A stretch of DNA of 64,000 nt from CAWJJM01 sp963843275 (GCA_963843275.1 CAWJJM010000004.1:1-64000), one strand, 5' to 3'. Shown: positions 11,405 to 21,450, counted from the first letter of the stretch. Notes: a model not told the origin generated them from the letters alone. Program-made: numbers and translations.

Positions 11405-12025
11405 TCACCGCCGCCCCTCCGCCGGGGCCGGCGGCGCGGCGCCGCCGCTGCCGGAGATCGCGGCGCCCGGCGCCTCGACCCCGGCGCCCGCGGGGGCCGG
11501 GACGGCGGTGCCGGGCTCGCCCCCGGCGCCGGCGGTCGCCCCGCCGGCCGCTCCGGCCGCCTCGGTCGGCGGGCGCGCCGCGCTCGCCGACGCCGGGCCG
11601 ATCGGGCCGGGGAAGCCGGTCGCCGCCAGCACGTCCATCGCCCGCGACACCGGGATGCGCACCGTGCCGGCCGCGCGGTCGGCCCAGCCGTAGCTCGACA
11701 GCAGCTCGTTCTCCCGCGCCCGCATGTGGGTCATGTCGGCGTCGGGCGAGGCCTGCAGCCGCGGGCCGGGCGGGAGCTGGCCGGCCGCCTGCTGCACCAG
11801 CGCCGGGGGCGCCGGCCGCTTCTCCGCCGACGCCAGCAGCCACGAGAACAGCCACCACATCGCCAGCATCGACAGCGCGGTGCCGAGGAAGACGCCGAGC
11901 ACGGTCAGCGCCACGCCGCGCAGGCTGATGTCGCGGTCGATCTGCCGCTCGCTGCCGGACGGCCGCTGGTGGCTCGCGGGCGCCGCCTCGGCGCCGTGCC
12001 CGTGCGGGTCAGTGGGATGCGACAT
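11405..12025 (-). CDS. Single-TM protein of the ACIII/oxidase operon, unknown function
   Basis: A 206-residue protein whose start overlaps the end of actF by 17 bases, so translation is probably coupled. Residues ~33-66 form one hydrophobic helix (GVALTVLGVFLGTALSMLAM and onward). A conserved-looking region follows: QASPDADMTHMRARENELLS, YGWADRAAGTVRIPVSRAMD, VLAATGFPGPI. The C-terminal ~65 residues are low-complexity Ala/Gly/Pro. I have seen proteins with this YGW(V/A)D...VRIPxxRAM pattern beside oxidase genes in other bacteria, but know no assigned role. The likely topology is an N-terminal anchor with the rest in the periplasm. Position suggests an accessory or linker subunit of the ACIII-oxidase assembly; it could correspond in role to the small ActG subunit described in some ACIII, but I see no direct similarity. 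Confidence 0.85.
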   Translation of the reverse strand: MSHPTDPHGHGAEAAPASHQRPSGSERQIDRDISLRGVALTVLGVFLGTALSMLAMWWLFSWLLASAEKRPAPPALVQQAAGQLPPGPRLQASPDADMTHMRARENELLSSYGWADRAAGTVRIPVSRAMDVLAATGFPGPIGPASASAARPPTEAAGAAGGATAGAGGEPGTAVPAPAGAGVEAPGAAISGSGGAAPPAPAEGRR

Positions 12026-13202
12026 CGCCCATGGACTCCTCGAGGTAGGGGTCGTGCACCGGCAGGACCGGCCGGCGCTGGTAGATCCACACGAAGGTGG
12101 CCAGCCACAGGCCGCCCACCGCCAGCGGCGCCACCACGTCCAGCCAGTGGACGGCGAAGCGCTCCGGGTGCATCGCCGGCGCGATCTGCCACAGGTAGTC
12201 GACCCAGCGCATGAACAGGATGAAGCCGGCGAGCAGCGCCAGCCGCCCCGGCCGCCGCTTGAGCTCGCGGCTCAGCAGCAGCAGGAACGGCACGCCGAAG
12301 TGGAACAGCGCCAGCGCGATGCCGACGAAGGCCCAGCCGTGGCGGGTGCGGTGCAGGTACCAGGAGATCTCCTCCGGCAGGTTGCCGGCCCAGATGATGA
12401 GGAACTGGGAGAACGCGAAGTACGCCCACAGCAGGACGAAGGCCAGGGTCAGCTTGCCCCAGTCGTGGAAGTGCCGCGCGGTGAGCACCCCGGCCAGCGG
12501 CTCGCGGCGCGCCAGCGCCGCCGCGACGATCACCAGGAACCCCATCGCCGAGAGCCCGGCGCCGCCGAAGAAGTAGACGCCGTAGATGGTGGAGAACCAG
12601 TGCGGCTCGAGCGACATCAGCCAGTCGACGAAGGCGAAGGTGGTGACGAAGGCCCACAGCACCAGGCCGGGCGCCGCGATCGCCTGCATGCGCTTCGACA
12701 GCGCCGGGTCGGCGGCGCGGTCCTGGCGCGCCGACAGCGCGCGCAGCCAGAAGGTCAGGCCGGCCCACAGCGCGAAGTAGACGACGAAGCGGACGGTGAA
12801 GGCGGTCGGGTTGAGGTAGCCCGCCTTGTGCGCCAGGATCGGGTCGGACGCCGCCTCCGGGCGCGCCCAGGCGAAGAGCTCGGGCAGGCCGAAGAGCAGC
12901 GGCACGAAGAGCACGGCGAGCAGCGGCAGCACCGCCGCCGCCGCCTCCAGCACCCGCCGGATCACCACCCCCCAGGCGCCGCCGGTCAGGTGGTGGATCA
13001 TCATCAGCGCCAGACAGCCGATCGACACGCCCACCCAGTAGGTCACCGCCAGCAGCCAGGAGGAGAAGAACTGCGGCGCGTCGGCCACCCAGCCGAGGGC
13101 GCACAGCACCAGCCCCACCAGCCCCACGGCCAGCCCGAGGTTGCGCCAGCGGCCGAGCGACGCCGGGGCGAGGAAACGGTTCGAGGGTTCCGCTACGGTC
13201 AT
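12009..13202 (-). CDS. actF: Alternative complex III subunit ActF (quinol:cytochrome c oxidoreductase)
   Basis: Membrane subunit of ACIII, a quinol:electron-acceptor oxidoreductase unrelated to bc1. 397 residues with about ten hydrophobic segments, starting FLAPASLGRWRNLGLAVGLV and including SSWLLAVTYWVGVSIGCLAL, MMIHHLTGGAWGVVIRRVLE, WLMSLEPHWFSTIYGVYFFG and FAFSQFLIIWAGNLPEEISW, all typical of ActF. ActF and ActC are related NrfD-like proteins that bracket the quinone-side chemistry; ActF itself binds no cofactor as far as is known. It begins seven bases after the actE stop and ends overlapping the next gene. No sequence damage is seen here, unlike genes below 10.2 kb. Confidence 0.95.
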   Translation of the reverse strand: MTVAEPSNRFLAPASLGRWRNLGLAVGLVGLVLCALGWVADAPQFFSSWLLAVTYWVGVSIGCLALMMIHHLTGGAWGVVIRRVLEAAAAVLPLLAVLFVPLLFGLPELFAWARPEAASDPILAHKAGYLNPTAFTVRFVVYFALWAGLTFWLRALSARQDRAADPALSKRMQAIAAPGLVLWAFVTTFAFVDWLMSLEPHWFSTIYGVYFFGGAGLSAMGFLVIVAAALARREPLAGVLTARHFHDWGKLTLAFVLLWAYFAFSQFLIIWAGNLPEEISWYLHRTRHGWAFVGIALALFHFGVPFLLLLSRELKRRPGRLALLAGFILFMRWVDYLWQIAPAMHPERFAVHWLDVVAPLAVGGLWLATFVWIYQRRPVLPVHDPYLEESMGDVASH

Positions 13203-13209
13203 CGCTCGG

Positions 13210-13890
13210 TCAGTCTCCGTGGCCCGGCGCGGCGCCGGCGTCGGTGGTGGGCGCGGTGGGGTGCCCCGGGGCGGCGGCCGGCGCTCCGCCCGCGGGCTCG
13301 GGTCCCGGGGCCAGCGCCTTCTCGGCCACCCGCCGCACGTCGCCGGGCAGGGCGCCGAGCTCGGCGTTCTGCGACAGCTGCAGCGCCCGCACGTAGGCGA
13401 CGATCGCCCAGCGGTCGGCCGGCGGGATCTGGCTCGCGTAGCTCGGCATCTGGCCGAAGCCGCGGGTGATGACGTCGAAGAAGTAGCCGTCGGGCTGGTC
13501 GTAGAGGCGCTGCTGGTGGTACGAGGCCGCCTGCCGGTAGCCGCGCTGCACGATCATCCCGTTGCCGGTGCCCAGCCGGTCGTGGCACGGCGAGCAGAAG
13601 ATGTCGTAGCGCTGCCGGCCGCGGGCGAGCAGCTCGCGGGTGACCTTCATCGGCATCGGCTGGAAGGCCCCCGAGGCGTCGGCGCCCGTGAAGTAGACCT
13701 TGTCCGCGTGGAGCTGGCCGCGGGCCACCGTGCCGGGCGGCAGCGGCCGCGCCGACGTCCCGTTCGGGAACAGGTCGCTCTTCTCGTAGGGCTCGTACTT
13801 CGCCTGGTCGTACATCCCCTGCCGGCAGGCGCCGCCGGCGAGGGCGACCAGCGCCACCAGGGCCAGCAGCGGCTTGCGCTCAGTTCTCAA
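13210..13890 (-). CDS. actE: Alternative complex III cytochrome c lipoprotein ActE
   Basis: Mono-heme cytochrome c anchored by a lipid. The N-terminus is a lipoprotein signal, LVALVALAGGAC, with the lipidated Cys at about residue 22, followed by RQGMYDQAKYEPYEKSDLFP, a usual ActE opening. The heme motif is CSPCH in RYDIFCSPCHDRLGTGNGMI, with a methionine axial ligand likely in FGQMPSYASQIPPADRWAIV. A Pro/Ala/Gly-rich tail follows. The start is TTG at 13890, overlapping the actD stop, so coupling is likely; 226 residues. It passes electrons between ActA and the outgoing acceptor, here probably the cytochrome domain of CtaC. Confidence 0.95.
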   Translation of the reverse strand: MRTERKPLLALVALVALAGGACRQGMYDQAKYEPYEKSDLFPNGTSARPLPPGTVARGQLHADKVYFTGADASGAFQPMPMKVTRELLARGRQRYDIFCSPCHDRLGTGNGMIVQRGYRQAASYHQQRLYDQPDGYFFDVITRGFGQMPSYASQIPPADRWAIVAYVRALQLSQNAELGALPGDVRRVAEKALAPGPEPAGGAPAAAPGHPTAPTTDAGAAPGHGD

Positions 13891-14427
13891 CTTCGGTCAC
13901 CTCGCTGGGGTCGAGGCCGCGCAGGAACTCCGCGGTGGCCCGGCGGTCGAACTTGGGGTCGTCCGCCTCGATGGCGAGGAAGAAGCGGTCCCGCGAGGCG
14001 CGCAGGAAGTGGTCCCAGTTGAAGGCCGGATGGTAGGGCTGCGGCAGCCGGTTGACCGCGATCATCCCGACCACGCCGAAGATCGCCGCCGCCAGGATGG
14101 TGCACTCGAAGGTGGGCACGATGAAGGCGGGCCACGAGTTGTAGGGGCGGCCGCCGACGTTCATCGGGTAGTGGATGACCTGCGTCCAGTACTGCAGGAA
14201 GAAGCCGCCGATGCAGCCCAGGATGCCGCCCACCAGCACGATCAGCGGCACCGGCGAGCGGCGCAGGCCGAGCGCCTCGGGCAGCTCCTCGATGGGGAAC
14301 GGCGAGTAGGCGTCCAGGCGGGTGAACCCCTCCTCCCGGGCGCGCCGGGCGGCGGCGATCAGCTCCTTGCCGGTGCGGAACTCGGCCATCACCCCGTACA
14401 GGCCGGCGGGCTCGACGCGGGCGACGG

Positions 14428-14431
<4 letters not shown>
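13880..14431 (-). CDS. actD: Alternative complex III subunit ActD (DUF3341)
   Basis: 183 residues with two membrane helices (VPLIVLVGGILGCIGGFFLQ and FECTILAAAIFGVVGMIAVN). The soluble N-terminal part YGVMAEFRTGKELIAAARRA and DAYSPFPIEELPEALGLRR, and the WPAFIVPTFE segment, are hallmarks of DUF3341/ActD. It is a structural subunit with no cofactors. The ATG at 14431 overlaps the actC stop by four bases (ATGA arrangement), and its own stop overlaps the TTG of actE. Confidence 0.95.
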
Positions 14432-15831
<1,400 letters not shown>

Positions 15832-15839
15832 GCCGTGTC

Positions 15840-18800
15840 CTAGGTCTCCAGGGCCGGGTTGGGGTTGCGGAGCTTCGCCAGGTAGCTGGTGCGGGGCTTG
15901 GTGTTGAGCTCGGTGAGCAGCCCGTAGTCGATGGCCTGCGCCTTCCAGCGGTCGACCCGGGAGCCCTTCTGGTTGAGGTCGCCGAAGACGATGGCGTCCG
16001 ACGGGCAGGCCTGCTGGCAGGCGGTGCGGATCTCGCCGTCGCGGATCTCGCGGCGCTCGCGCTTGGCCTGGATCCGGGTCAGGTTGATCCGCTGCACGCA
16101 GTAGGTGCACTTCTCCATCACGCCGCGGCCGCGCACGGTGACGTCCGGGTTGCGGACCGCCTTCAGCACCTCGGTCTCCATGTCGTTCCACTTCAGGAAG
16201 TTGAAGCGCCGCACCTTGTAGGGGCAGTTGTTCGAGCAGTAGCGGGTGCCCACGCAGCGGTTGTAGACCATGTCGTTGAGGCCCTCGTCGCTGTGGACGG
16301 TGGCCGCCACCGGACAGACCACCTCGCAGGGGGCGCGCTCGCACTGCTGGCACATCACCGGCTGGTTGTGCAGCCACGGCTCGTCGAGGCTGCCCTCGTA
16401 GTAGCGGTCGATGCGGATCCAGTGCATCTCGCGCGCGTTGAGCACCTGGTGCTTGCCCACCGTGGGGATGTTGTTCTCGCTCTGGCAGGCGACGACGCAG
16501 GCGTTGCAGCCGGTGCAGGCGTTGAGGTCGACCGCCAGGCCCCAGGCGTGGCCGTTGTACTCGTAGCCCGGGTAGAGCGAGTCGTCCTCCGGCGGCACCT
16601 CGCCCATCTCGGCGATGACCTCGGGGTCCTCTTCGAGCTGCGCCACGGTGGCGGTGCGCACCACCGCCCGCCCCTCCATCGAGTGGTGGTCCTGGGTGCA
16701 GGCCAGCGGGTAGCTGCCGCCGAGGCGGCGCAGCCGCACCGCCGGCGCCGTCCACAGCGCGTCGGAGGTGCGCAGCGCGTAGGCGTCGAAGCCGGCGCCG
16801 GTGCCCACCGGGCCGACGCGGCGGCGCCCGGAGCCGAAGTGCAGGGTGGCGCAGCCGTCGGCGTGGGCGGGGACGATCCACACCGGCACCTCGAGGCGGC
16901 GGTCGCGCCAGGCGAGCTCGACCAGGTCGGTGGCGCGCAGCCCGAAGCGCTCGGCGGTGCCGGTGGAGACCAGCAGCGCGTTGTCCCAGGTGAGCTTGGT
17001 GATCGGCTTGGGCAGCTCCTGGAGCCAGGCGTTGTTGGCCCAGCGCCCGTCCCACAGCGTCGGGTCGGGGCGGAAGTTCAGCTCCAGCGTGTCGCGCGCC
17101 GCGCCGCCCTCCTCGGCCCGCACCTCGGTGAGCAGGTCCTCCTCCTCGAACGGCTCGCCGGCGCCGGCGGACGCTCCGGCGGCCGCCGCGCCCGCCGCCG
17201 CCGCCGCGCCCTCGGGGAGCGCCGCGCCCGCCGCGGCCGGCGCCGGGCCGGGCCCGCCAGGGGCGGCGACCACGCCGTCGTGCAGCGCCTTGCGCCACGC
17301 CGACTCGAAGTCCGCGCCGCCCAGGCCGCGCGAGCGCCAGTGCTCGCGCACCAGCTCGTAGCCCGCCGCGTCGGTGCGCCCGGCGAAGGCGGCGACCACC
17401 TCGTGGACGCTCTTCGCACCCGGGTAGAGGGGCTCGATCAGCGGCTGCACCAGCGACGGGGTGCCGTCGAAGGCGCGGGCGTCGCTCCACGCCTCGAGGT
17501 AGTGGGTCTCGGGGATCACCCAGTGGCACAGCGCCGCCGTCTCGTCGTCCTCGCGGCTCAGGTAGATGCGCTGGCCGACCCGCTCGAGGGCGGCGGCGAG
17601 CTCGAGGTCCGCCGGGGCGGTGAAGACCGGGTTGCCGCCGGCGATGAGCAGCACGTCGACCGCTCCCGCCTGCAGGTCGGCGACCAGCTCGCGCAGCGAG
17701 GCGAGCGGATCGGCGTCTCCCGCCACCACCGGCTCGACGTAGCGCACCGTGCGGCCCTCCGCCCCGAGCGCCCGGTTGATGGCGTGGGCGACGGCGTGGA
17801 CCTGCGGCGGGCAGTACTCGCCGGGCACGACGACGGCGGCGCCGGCGTGGGCGCGCAGGTCGCGGGCGATCTCGCGCGCCCACTGCCCCGCCCGCGGCTT
17901 GGAGAAGCGGCGGCGGCGGCCCCCCGGCACCCCGAGCTCGGCGGCCAGGGCGCGGGCGAAGGCGGCGACCTCCGACGGCGGCAGCGTCAGCCGGTGGTCG
18001 GCCAGGGTGCCGGTCGAGGTGGGGGTGGACTCGATCGCGTAGAGCCGGATCATCTCGCGCCCGGCGGTGGCGGTGAGCTCGGCGGCGGGGGCGGTCTCGG
18101 TCATCGCCTCGGCGCCGCGCCAGGTGCGCCGGCGCGAGGTGAAGTCGCGGGCGTGGCGCAGCGCCCCGGGGCCGACCGTCAGCAGGTCGGAGTCGAGCGT
18201 CACCACCACGTCGGCCTGCGACAGGTCGTAGACCGCCTCGCGGTCGGCGCCCTGGGAGCGGGCGATGCCGGCGCGGGAGGCGCCCGACGCCGCGGGCTCC
18301 CAGACGTGCCAGCGGGCCTTCGGGTGCTTGGCCAGCAGGTCGCCGATCTGCGCCACCAGGGTGGGCGAGGTGACGTTGCCGGTGAGGACGCGCAGCCCGG
18401 CGCCCGCCAGCCCGCCCTGGGCGTTCATCATGCCCCCCAGGTCGCGGGTGAAGGCGTCCCAGGTGCTGACCCGCCCGAGGTGCTGGACGGTCTGCAGCCG
18501 GCTGGGGTCGTAGAGGTCGAGCACCGAGGCCTGGGCGAAGAGGTCGGTGCCGCCCAGGCTGGCCGGATGGACGGGGTTGCCCTCGGCCTTGGTGGGGCGG
18601 CCCAGGTGGCTCTCCACCAGCAGGCCCCGGCCGTAGCCGTTCAGCGTGTGGGTGGTGGCGAAGTACAGCGGGTCGCCGGGCACCACGCCCTCGGGCATGT
18701 CGACGTAGGGGACGATCTTCTCGTCCGGCTGGCGGGTGCAGCCGACCAGCCCGCCCAGCGCCAGCGACGCGCCGGAGAGCTGCAGGAAGCGGCGCCGCGA

Positions 18801-19031
18801 CACGTCGCCGCCCAGCCACTCCGAGGCCTGCTGCGGGAACTCGCGGTGCAGCAGGCGGCGGAAGGCCGGCGTGCCGGCCAGCTCCTCGAGGCTGCGCCAG
18901 AAGCGGGGGCCCGTCTGGCCGGCCAGCCGCGCGCGCAGCGCCTCGACGTCGAGCCCGGCGTCGGCGGCCGCGGCGGGCGCGGCCGGCGGGGCGGCCGGCG
19001 GCGCGTCGGGCAGTACCTTCAGTCGTGTCAT
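15840..19031 (-). CDS. actB: Alternative complex III iron-sulfur subunit ActB (fused molybdopterin-like and ferredoxin domains)
   Basis: 1063 residues. The N-terminal ~750 residues resemble molybdopterin oxidoreductases but in ACIII bind no molybdenum; the C-terminal ~270 residues are a four-cluster ferredoxin. Near residue 85-115 is a Tat-like signal, SRRRFLQLSGASLALGGLVG, followed by DEKIVPYVDMPEGVVPGDPL, very typical of ActB. Cluster motifs are NACTGCNACVVACQSENNIP, CQQCERAPCEVVCPVAA, RYCSNNCPYKVRRFNFLKW, CTYCVQRINLTRIQAKRERR and ACQQACPSDAIVFGDLN. An Ala/Gly-rich linker sits near residues 600-625. It carries electrons from quinol at ActC to the hemes of ActA/ActE on the periplasmic face. 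ATG at 19031, 17 bases after actA. Confidence 0.96.
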   Translation of the reverse strand: MTRLKVLPDAPPAAPPAAPAAAADAGLDVEALRARLAGQTGPRFWRSLEELAGTPAFRRLLHREFPQQASEWLGGDVSRRRFLQLSGASLALGGLVGCTRQPDEKIVPYVDMPEGVVPGDPLYFATTHTLNGYGRGLLVESHLGRPTKAEGNPVHPASLGGTDLFAQASVLDLYDPSRLQTVQHLGRVSTWDAFTRDLGGMMNAQGGLAGAGLRVLTGNVTSPTLVAQIGDLLAKHPKARWHVWEPAASGASRAGIARSQGADREAVYDLSQADVVVTLDSDLLTVGPGALRHARDFTSRRRTWRGAEAMTETAPAAELTATAGREMIRLYAIESTPTSTGTLADHRLTLPPSEVAAFARALAAELGVPGGRRRRFSKPRAGQWAREIARDLRAHAGAAVVVPGEYCPPQVHAVAHAINRALGAEGRTVRYVEPVVAGDADPLASLRELVADLQAGAVDVLLIAGGNPVFTAPADLELAAALERVGQRIYLSREDDETAALCHWVIPETHYLEAWSDARAFDGTPSLVQPLIEPLYPGAKSVHEVVAAFAGRTDAAGYELVREHWRSRGLGGADFESAWRKALHDGVVAAPGGPGPAPAAAGAALPEGAAAAAGAAAAGASAGAGEPFEEEDLLTEVRAEEGGAARDTLELNFRPDPTLWDGRWANNAWLQELPKPITKLTWDNALLVSTGTAERFGLRATDLVELAWRDRRLEVPVWIVPAHADGCATLHFGSGRRRVGPVGTGAGFDAYALRTSDALWTAPAVRLRRLGGSYPLACTQDHHSMEGRAVVRTATVAQLEEDPEVIAEMGEVPPEDDSLYPGYEYNGHAWGLAVDLNACTGCNACVVACQSENNIPTVGKHQVLNAREMHWIRIDRYYEGSLDEPWLHNQPVMCQQCERAPCEVVCPVAATVHSDEGLNDMVYNRCVGTRYCSNNCPYKVRRFNFLKWNDMETEVLKAVRNPDVTVRGRGVMEKCTYCVQRINLTRIQAKRERREIRDGEIRTACQQACPSDAIVFGDLNQKGSRVDRWKAQAIDYGLLTELNTKPRTSYLAKLRNPNPALET

Positions 19032-19048
19032 TCCCCGTCCCTCAGCGC

Positions 19049-19699
19049 TCACCGGTGGCACACCGAGCAGTAGGTCAGGCTGTGGATGTCGTACTCCTCG
19101 ACCAGCTTCGGCCCCAGCACGCTCTGCGGCACCGGCGGCCTCCAGCCCATGGTGAAGACCTCCTCGCGCGGCCGTACGTACCGGGACGGGTCGCGGTGGC
19201 AGTCCAGGCACCAGGCCATGGTCAGCGGCTGCTCCTGCAGCATCAGCGGCATCTTGTCGACGCGCCCGTGGCAGGTCTCGCAACCGATCCCCTTGGCGAT
19301 GTGGATCGAGTGGTTGAAGTAGACGAAGTCGGGCAGGTCGTTGACCCGCTCCCACTGGATCGGCACGCCGGTGCGGTAGGCGGCGCGCACCGGCTCGAGC
19401 AGATCGGCGTTGGTCCAGATCTGCTTGTGGCAGTTCATGCAGGTGGCGATGGGCGGGATGCCCGCGAAGCTCGAGGTCTCGACGCTGGTGTGGCAGTAGC
19501 GGCAGTCGATGCCCAGGCCGGCCGTGTGGTGGTTGTGGCTGAAGGGGACGGGCTGGTGGAGGACCACGTGCTGCCCGGTGTTGTAGCCGGCGGTGTTGAG
19601 CAGCGTCCCGGCCCACACCAGACCGGCCAGGACGACCAGCGCCAGCACCAGGCTCACCCGGGACAGGGCGTTCGAGCTGCGCGGGAAAAGCTGTGGCAT
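19049..19699 (-). CDS. actA: Alternative complex III pentaheme cytochrome c ActA
   Basis: 216 residues. An N-terminal membrane anchor (VSLVLALVVLAGLVWAGTLL) is followed by five CXXCH heme sites: CRYCH, CMNCH, CETCH, CLDCH and, at the extreme C-terminus, CSVCH. Histidines for axial ligation lie in VPFSHNHHTAGLGIDCRYCH and FNHSIHIAKGIGCETCH. This is the electron-receiving multiheme subunit of ACIII and the first gene of the operon. Upstream is a perfect CRP/FNR-type palindrome, and the leader region contains no other gene. ATG at 19699. Confidence 0.96.
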   Translation of the reverse strand: MPQLFPRSSNALSRVSLVLALVVLAGLVWAGTLLNTAGYNTGQHVVLHQPVPFSHNHHTAGLGIDCRYCHTSVETSSFAGIPPIATCMNCHKQIWTNADLLEPVRAAYRTGVPIQWERVNDLPDFVYFNHSIHIAKGIGCETCHGRVDKMPLMLQEQPLTMAWCLDCHRDPSRYVRPREEVFTMGWRPPVPQSVLGPKLVEEYDIHSLTYCSVCHR

Positions 19700-19794
19700 G
19701 TCAGCGGCGCCTCACTCTGGATCTCCAACCCGCATGTCCGGGCGGGCGCGCTCCGCCACCCCGGCGGAGCTCCCCACCTCTTCGGTCAGGCCGA

Positions 19795-19816
19795 GCTTGT
19801 GAAAATGGTCACAAGC
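19795..19816. promoter_or_regulatory. CRP/FNR-family operator candidate upstream of actA
   Basis: GCTTGTGA, six bases AAATGG, TCACAAGC: a perfect 8-bp inverted repeat containing TGTGA-N6-TCACA, the consensus for CRP-type regulators. Its centre is about 106 bases upstream of the actA ATG and 456 upstream of ctaB. Placement suits activation or repression of the respiratory operon. Which regulator binds is unknown. Confidence 0.6.
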
Positions 19817-20197
19817 GGAGCGCGGCGGATGTTAGCGCTCGCCGCGGTGCGGCGCAAGACGCTGCCGCCCCTCCGGCGCCCGCCCGCGATCGCGGAGGCA
19901 TTGTACATGGTGCACGGTGGCGGGCACAGTTTGCCGTCCCGCAACGCGAGACGGCGCTTCGGCGGCTCATCGCGGCGCACGGAGATGCACGATCGGCTCC
20001 AACCGCGCCGGCGGGCCGCCCGCGCCGCCGGCGGGGTGGACGGCACCTCCCGCCGGGGTGTGGGACGGTGTCGCGAGGCCCCTCCGAACGGGCGGCCCCG
20101 GGCCCGCCCCCCCCTCTCCGCCCCACCCGCCGGGGGAGTGCTATGATCGCGCGCGCCCTCGGCCCGGGGACCGGATCCTGCATGCACGTGGCGAACG

Positions 20198-20214
20198 CGT
20201 GCAACCTTTGCACG
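20198..20214. promoter_or_regulatory. 7-3-7 palindrome upstream of ctaB
   Basis: CGTGCAA, CCT, TTGCACG is a perfect inverted repeat 48 bases before the ctaB ATG. It could be an operator or a short hairpin in the mRNA leader; a three-base loop and no T-run argue against a terminator. Confidence 0.35.
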
Positions 20215-20261
20215 GCTCCCGGCGTCGACCCGGGGGCACCACGAGGAGAGCGGAAGGGCTG

Positions 20262-21194
20262 ATGGAGAGGATCGAGATCGGGCCGCGGGTGGAGCTGGAG
20301 GTCGCGGTTGCGCGGCCGGTGCGCTGGTCGGCGGTGGCGGCCGACCTGCTGGAGCTGACCAAGCCGCGCATCGCGGTGATGGTGGCGCTGACCGCGGCCA
20401 CCGGCTTCGTGATGGCCACCCCCGGCGCCTTCGGGTCGCTCGACCTGGCGCTGCTCGTCCACACCGTCCTCGGCACCGGCCTGGTCGCCGCCGGGGCCGG
20501 CGCCCTCAACCAGGTGGTCGAGCGCGACGTCGACGCCCGCATGCGCCGCACCGCGCAGCGGCCGATCGCCAGCGGCCGCATCGACCCCGACCTGGGGCTG
20601 CTCTGGGCGGTGGCGCTGTCGGTCGCCGGGATGGCCTGGCTGGCGGTGGCGGTCAACCTGCTCACCGCCTTCCTCGGCGGGCTCACCCTGGCCGGTTACG
20701 TCTTCCTCTACACCCCGATGAAGCGGCTGTCCTCGCTCGCCACCGTGGTCGGCGCGATCCCCGGCGCGGTGCCGCCGATGATGGGCTGGACCGGCGCCCG
20801 CGACGTGCTGGAGCCGGGCGCCTGGGTGCTGTTCGGCATCCTCTTCCTCTGGCAGCTCCCCCACTTCCTCGCCATCGCCTGGATGTACCGCGCCGACTAC
20901 GAGCGCGGCGGCATGCCGATGCTGCCGGTGCTCGACGCCGACGGCTCGCGGACCGGCCGCCAGGCGGTGCTGTGGGGGGCGGCCCTGGTGCCGGTGTCGC
21001 TGCTGCCCTCGCTGCTCGGGCTCACCGGGCCGATCTACTTCGCCGGCGCCCTGGCGCTGTCGCTGGCCTTCCTCGGCGCGAGCGTCCTCTTCCGCCGCCA
21101 GCGCACCAACGTGGCGGCCCGCAAGCTGCTGCTGGTCTCGGTGCTCTACCTGCCGGCGATCTTGGCAGTCATGCTCCTCGACCGCGCCGCCTGA
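20262..21194 (+). CDS. ctaB: Heme O synthase (protoheme IX farnesyltransferase)
   Basis: Integral-membrane prenyltransferase that adds farnesyl to heme B, giving heme O, the precursor of the heme A needed by CtaD. 310 residues, about eight or nine helices. The first Asp-rich site is in NQVVERDVDARMRRTAQRP, and the later loop MYRADYERGGMPMLPV with the preceding LWQLPHFLAIAW is diagnostic of the family. Start ATG at 20262 has AGGAGAGCGGAAGG upstream. It is the first gene of a plus-strand unit with an ABC exporter and a second SCO gene, divergent from the oxidase structural genes. No ctaA (heme A synthase) is seen in the window. Confidence 0.96.
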   Translation: MERIEIGPRVELEVAVARPVRWSAVAADLLELTKPRIAVMVALTAATGFVMATPGAFGSLDLALLVHTVLGTGLVAAGAGALNQVVERDVDARMRRTAQRPIASGRIDPDLGLLWAVALSVAGMAWLAVAVNLLTAFLGGLTLAGYVFLYTPMKRLSSLATVVGAIPGAVPPMMGWTGARDVLEPGAWVLFGILFLWQLPHFLAIAWMYRADYERGGMPMLPVLDADGSRTGRQAVLWGAALVPVSLLPSLLGLTGPIYFAGALALSLAFLGASVLFRRQRTNVAARKLLLVSVLYLPAILAVMLLDRAA

Positions 21195-21319
21195 CGAGAG
21201 GGCGGATGCGGGGGCATCTGCGGCGTCGCTGCTCGGTCGGGCGGGCTGCGGCGTACTGAAGTACGCCTCACCCACCCTCGCTCGCGCTCCTTGCATCTAC
21301 CCCCGCCTCCACCCTCTCG
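21195..21319 (+). repeat. Long imperfect hairpin repeat element (copy B)
   Basis: Begins at the base after the ctaB stop. Arms 21195-21221 and 21293-21319 are inverted copies (about 20 of 27 match, including CGAGAGGG at the ends). The apex is a perfect 7-bp stem GGCGTAC, loop TGAA, GTACGCC (21250-21267). Flanks CTGCGG before the stem and CTCA...TCGCGCTCCTTGC after it match copy A at 6881-7036, while the stem bases differ but still pair. It may also end or slow transcription between ctaB and the ABC genes. Confidence 0.6.
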
Positions 21320-21450
21320 CCGCGAGATCGGACCGGGCGGCGCCTCGCTGCGCTCGCGCCGCGGGGACCTCGCGCGGGCTTCGCCCGCTCTCGGAGGACG
21401 GCTCCTTCGAGGCGGGAGCTGCGGCCGGGGAATCCGGTAAGCTGGTCGGG

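Larger units (their letters stand above)
19700..20261. other. Divergent regulatory region between actA and ctaB
   Basis: 560 bases without a supportable gene. It separates the leftward ACIII-oxidase operon from the rightward ctaB operon and so should hold both promoters. I see two palindromes (19795-19816 and 20198-20214, listed separately) and short self-complementary words TGTACA and GTGCAC near 19900-19914. No confident -35/-10 pair was found for either direction. Short open frames here have the high-GC shadow look and no ribosome sites. Confidence 0.6.

Noticed and set aside
16293..19073. 926-codon open frame antisense to actB
   Set aside because: Composition and position are those of a mirror frame of a GC-rich gene; actB itself has all expected motifs.
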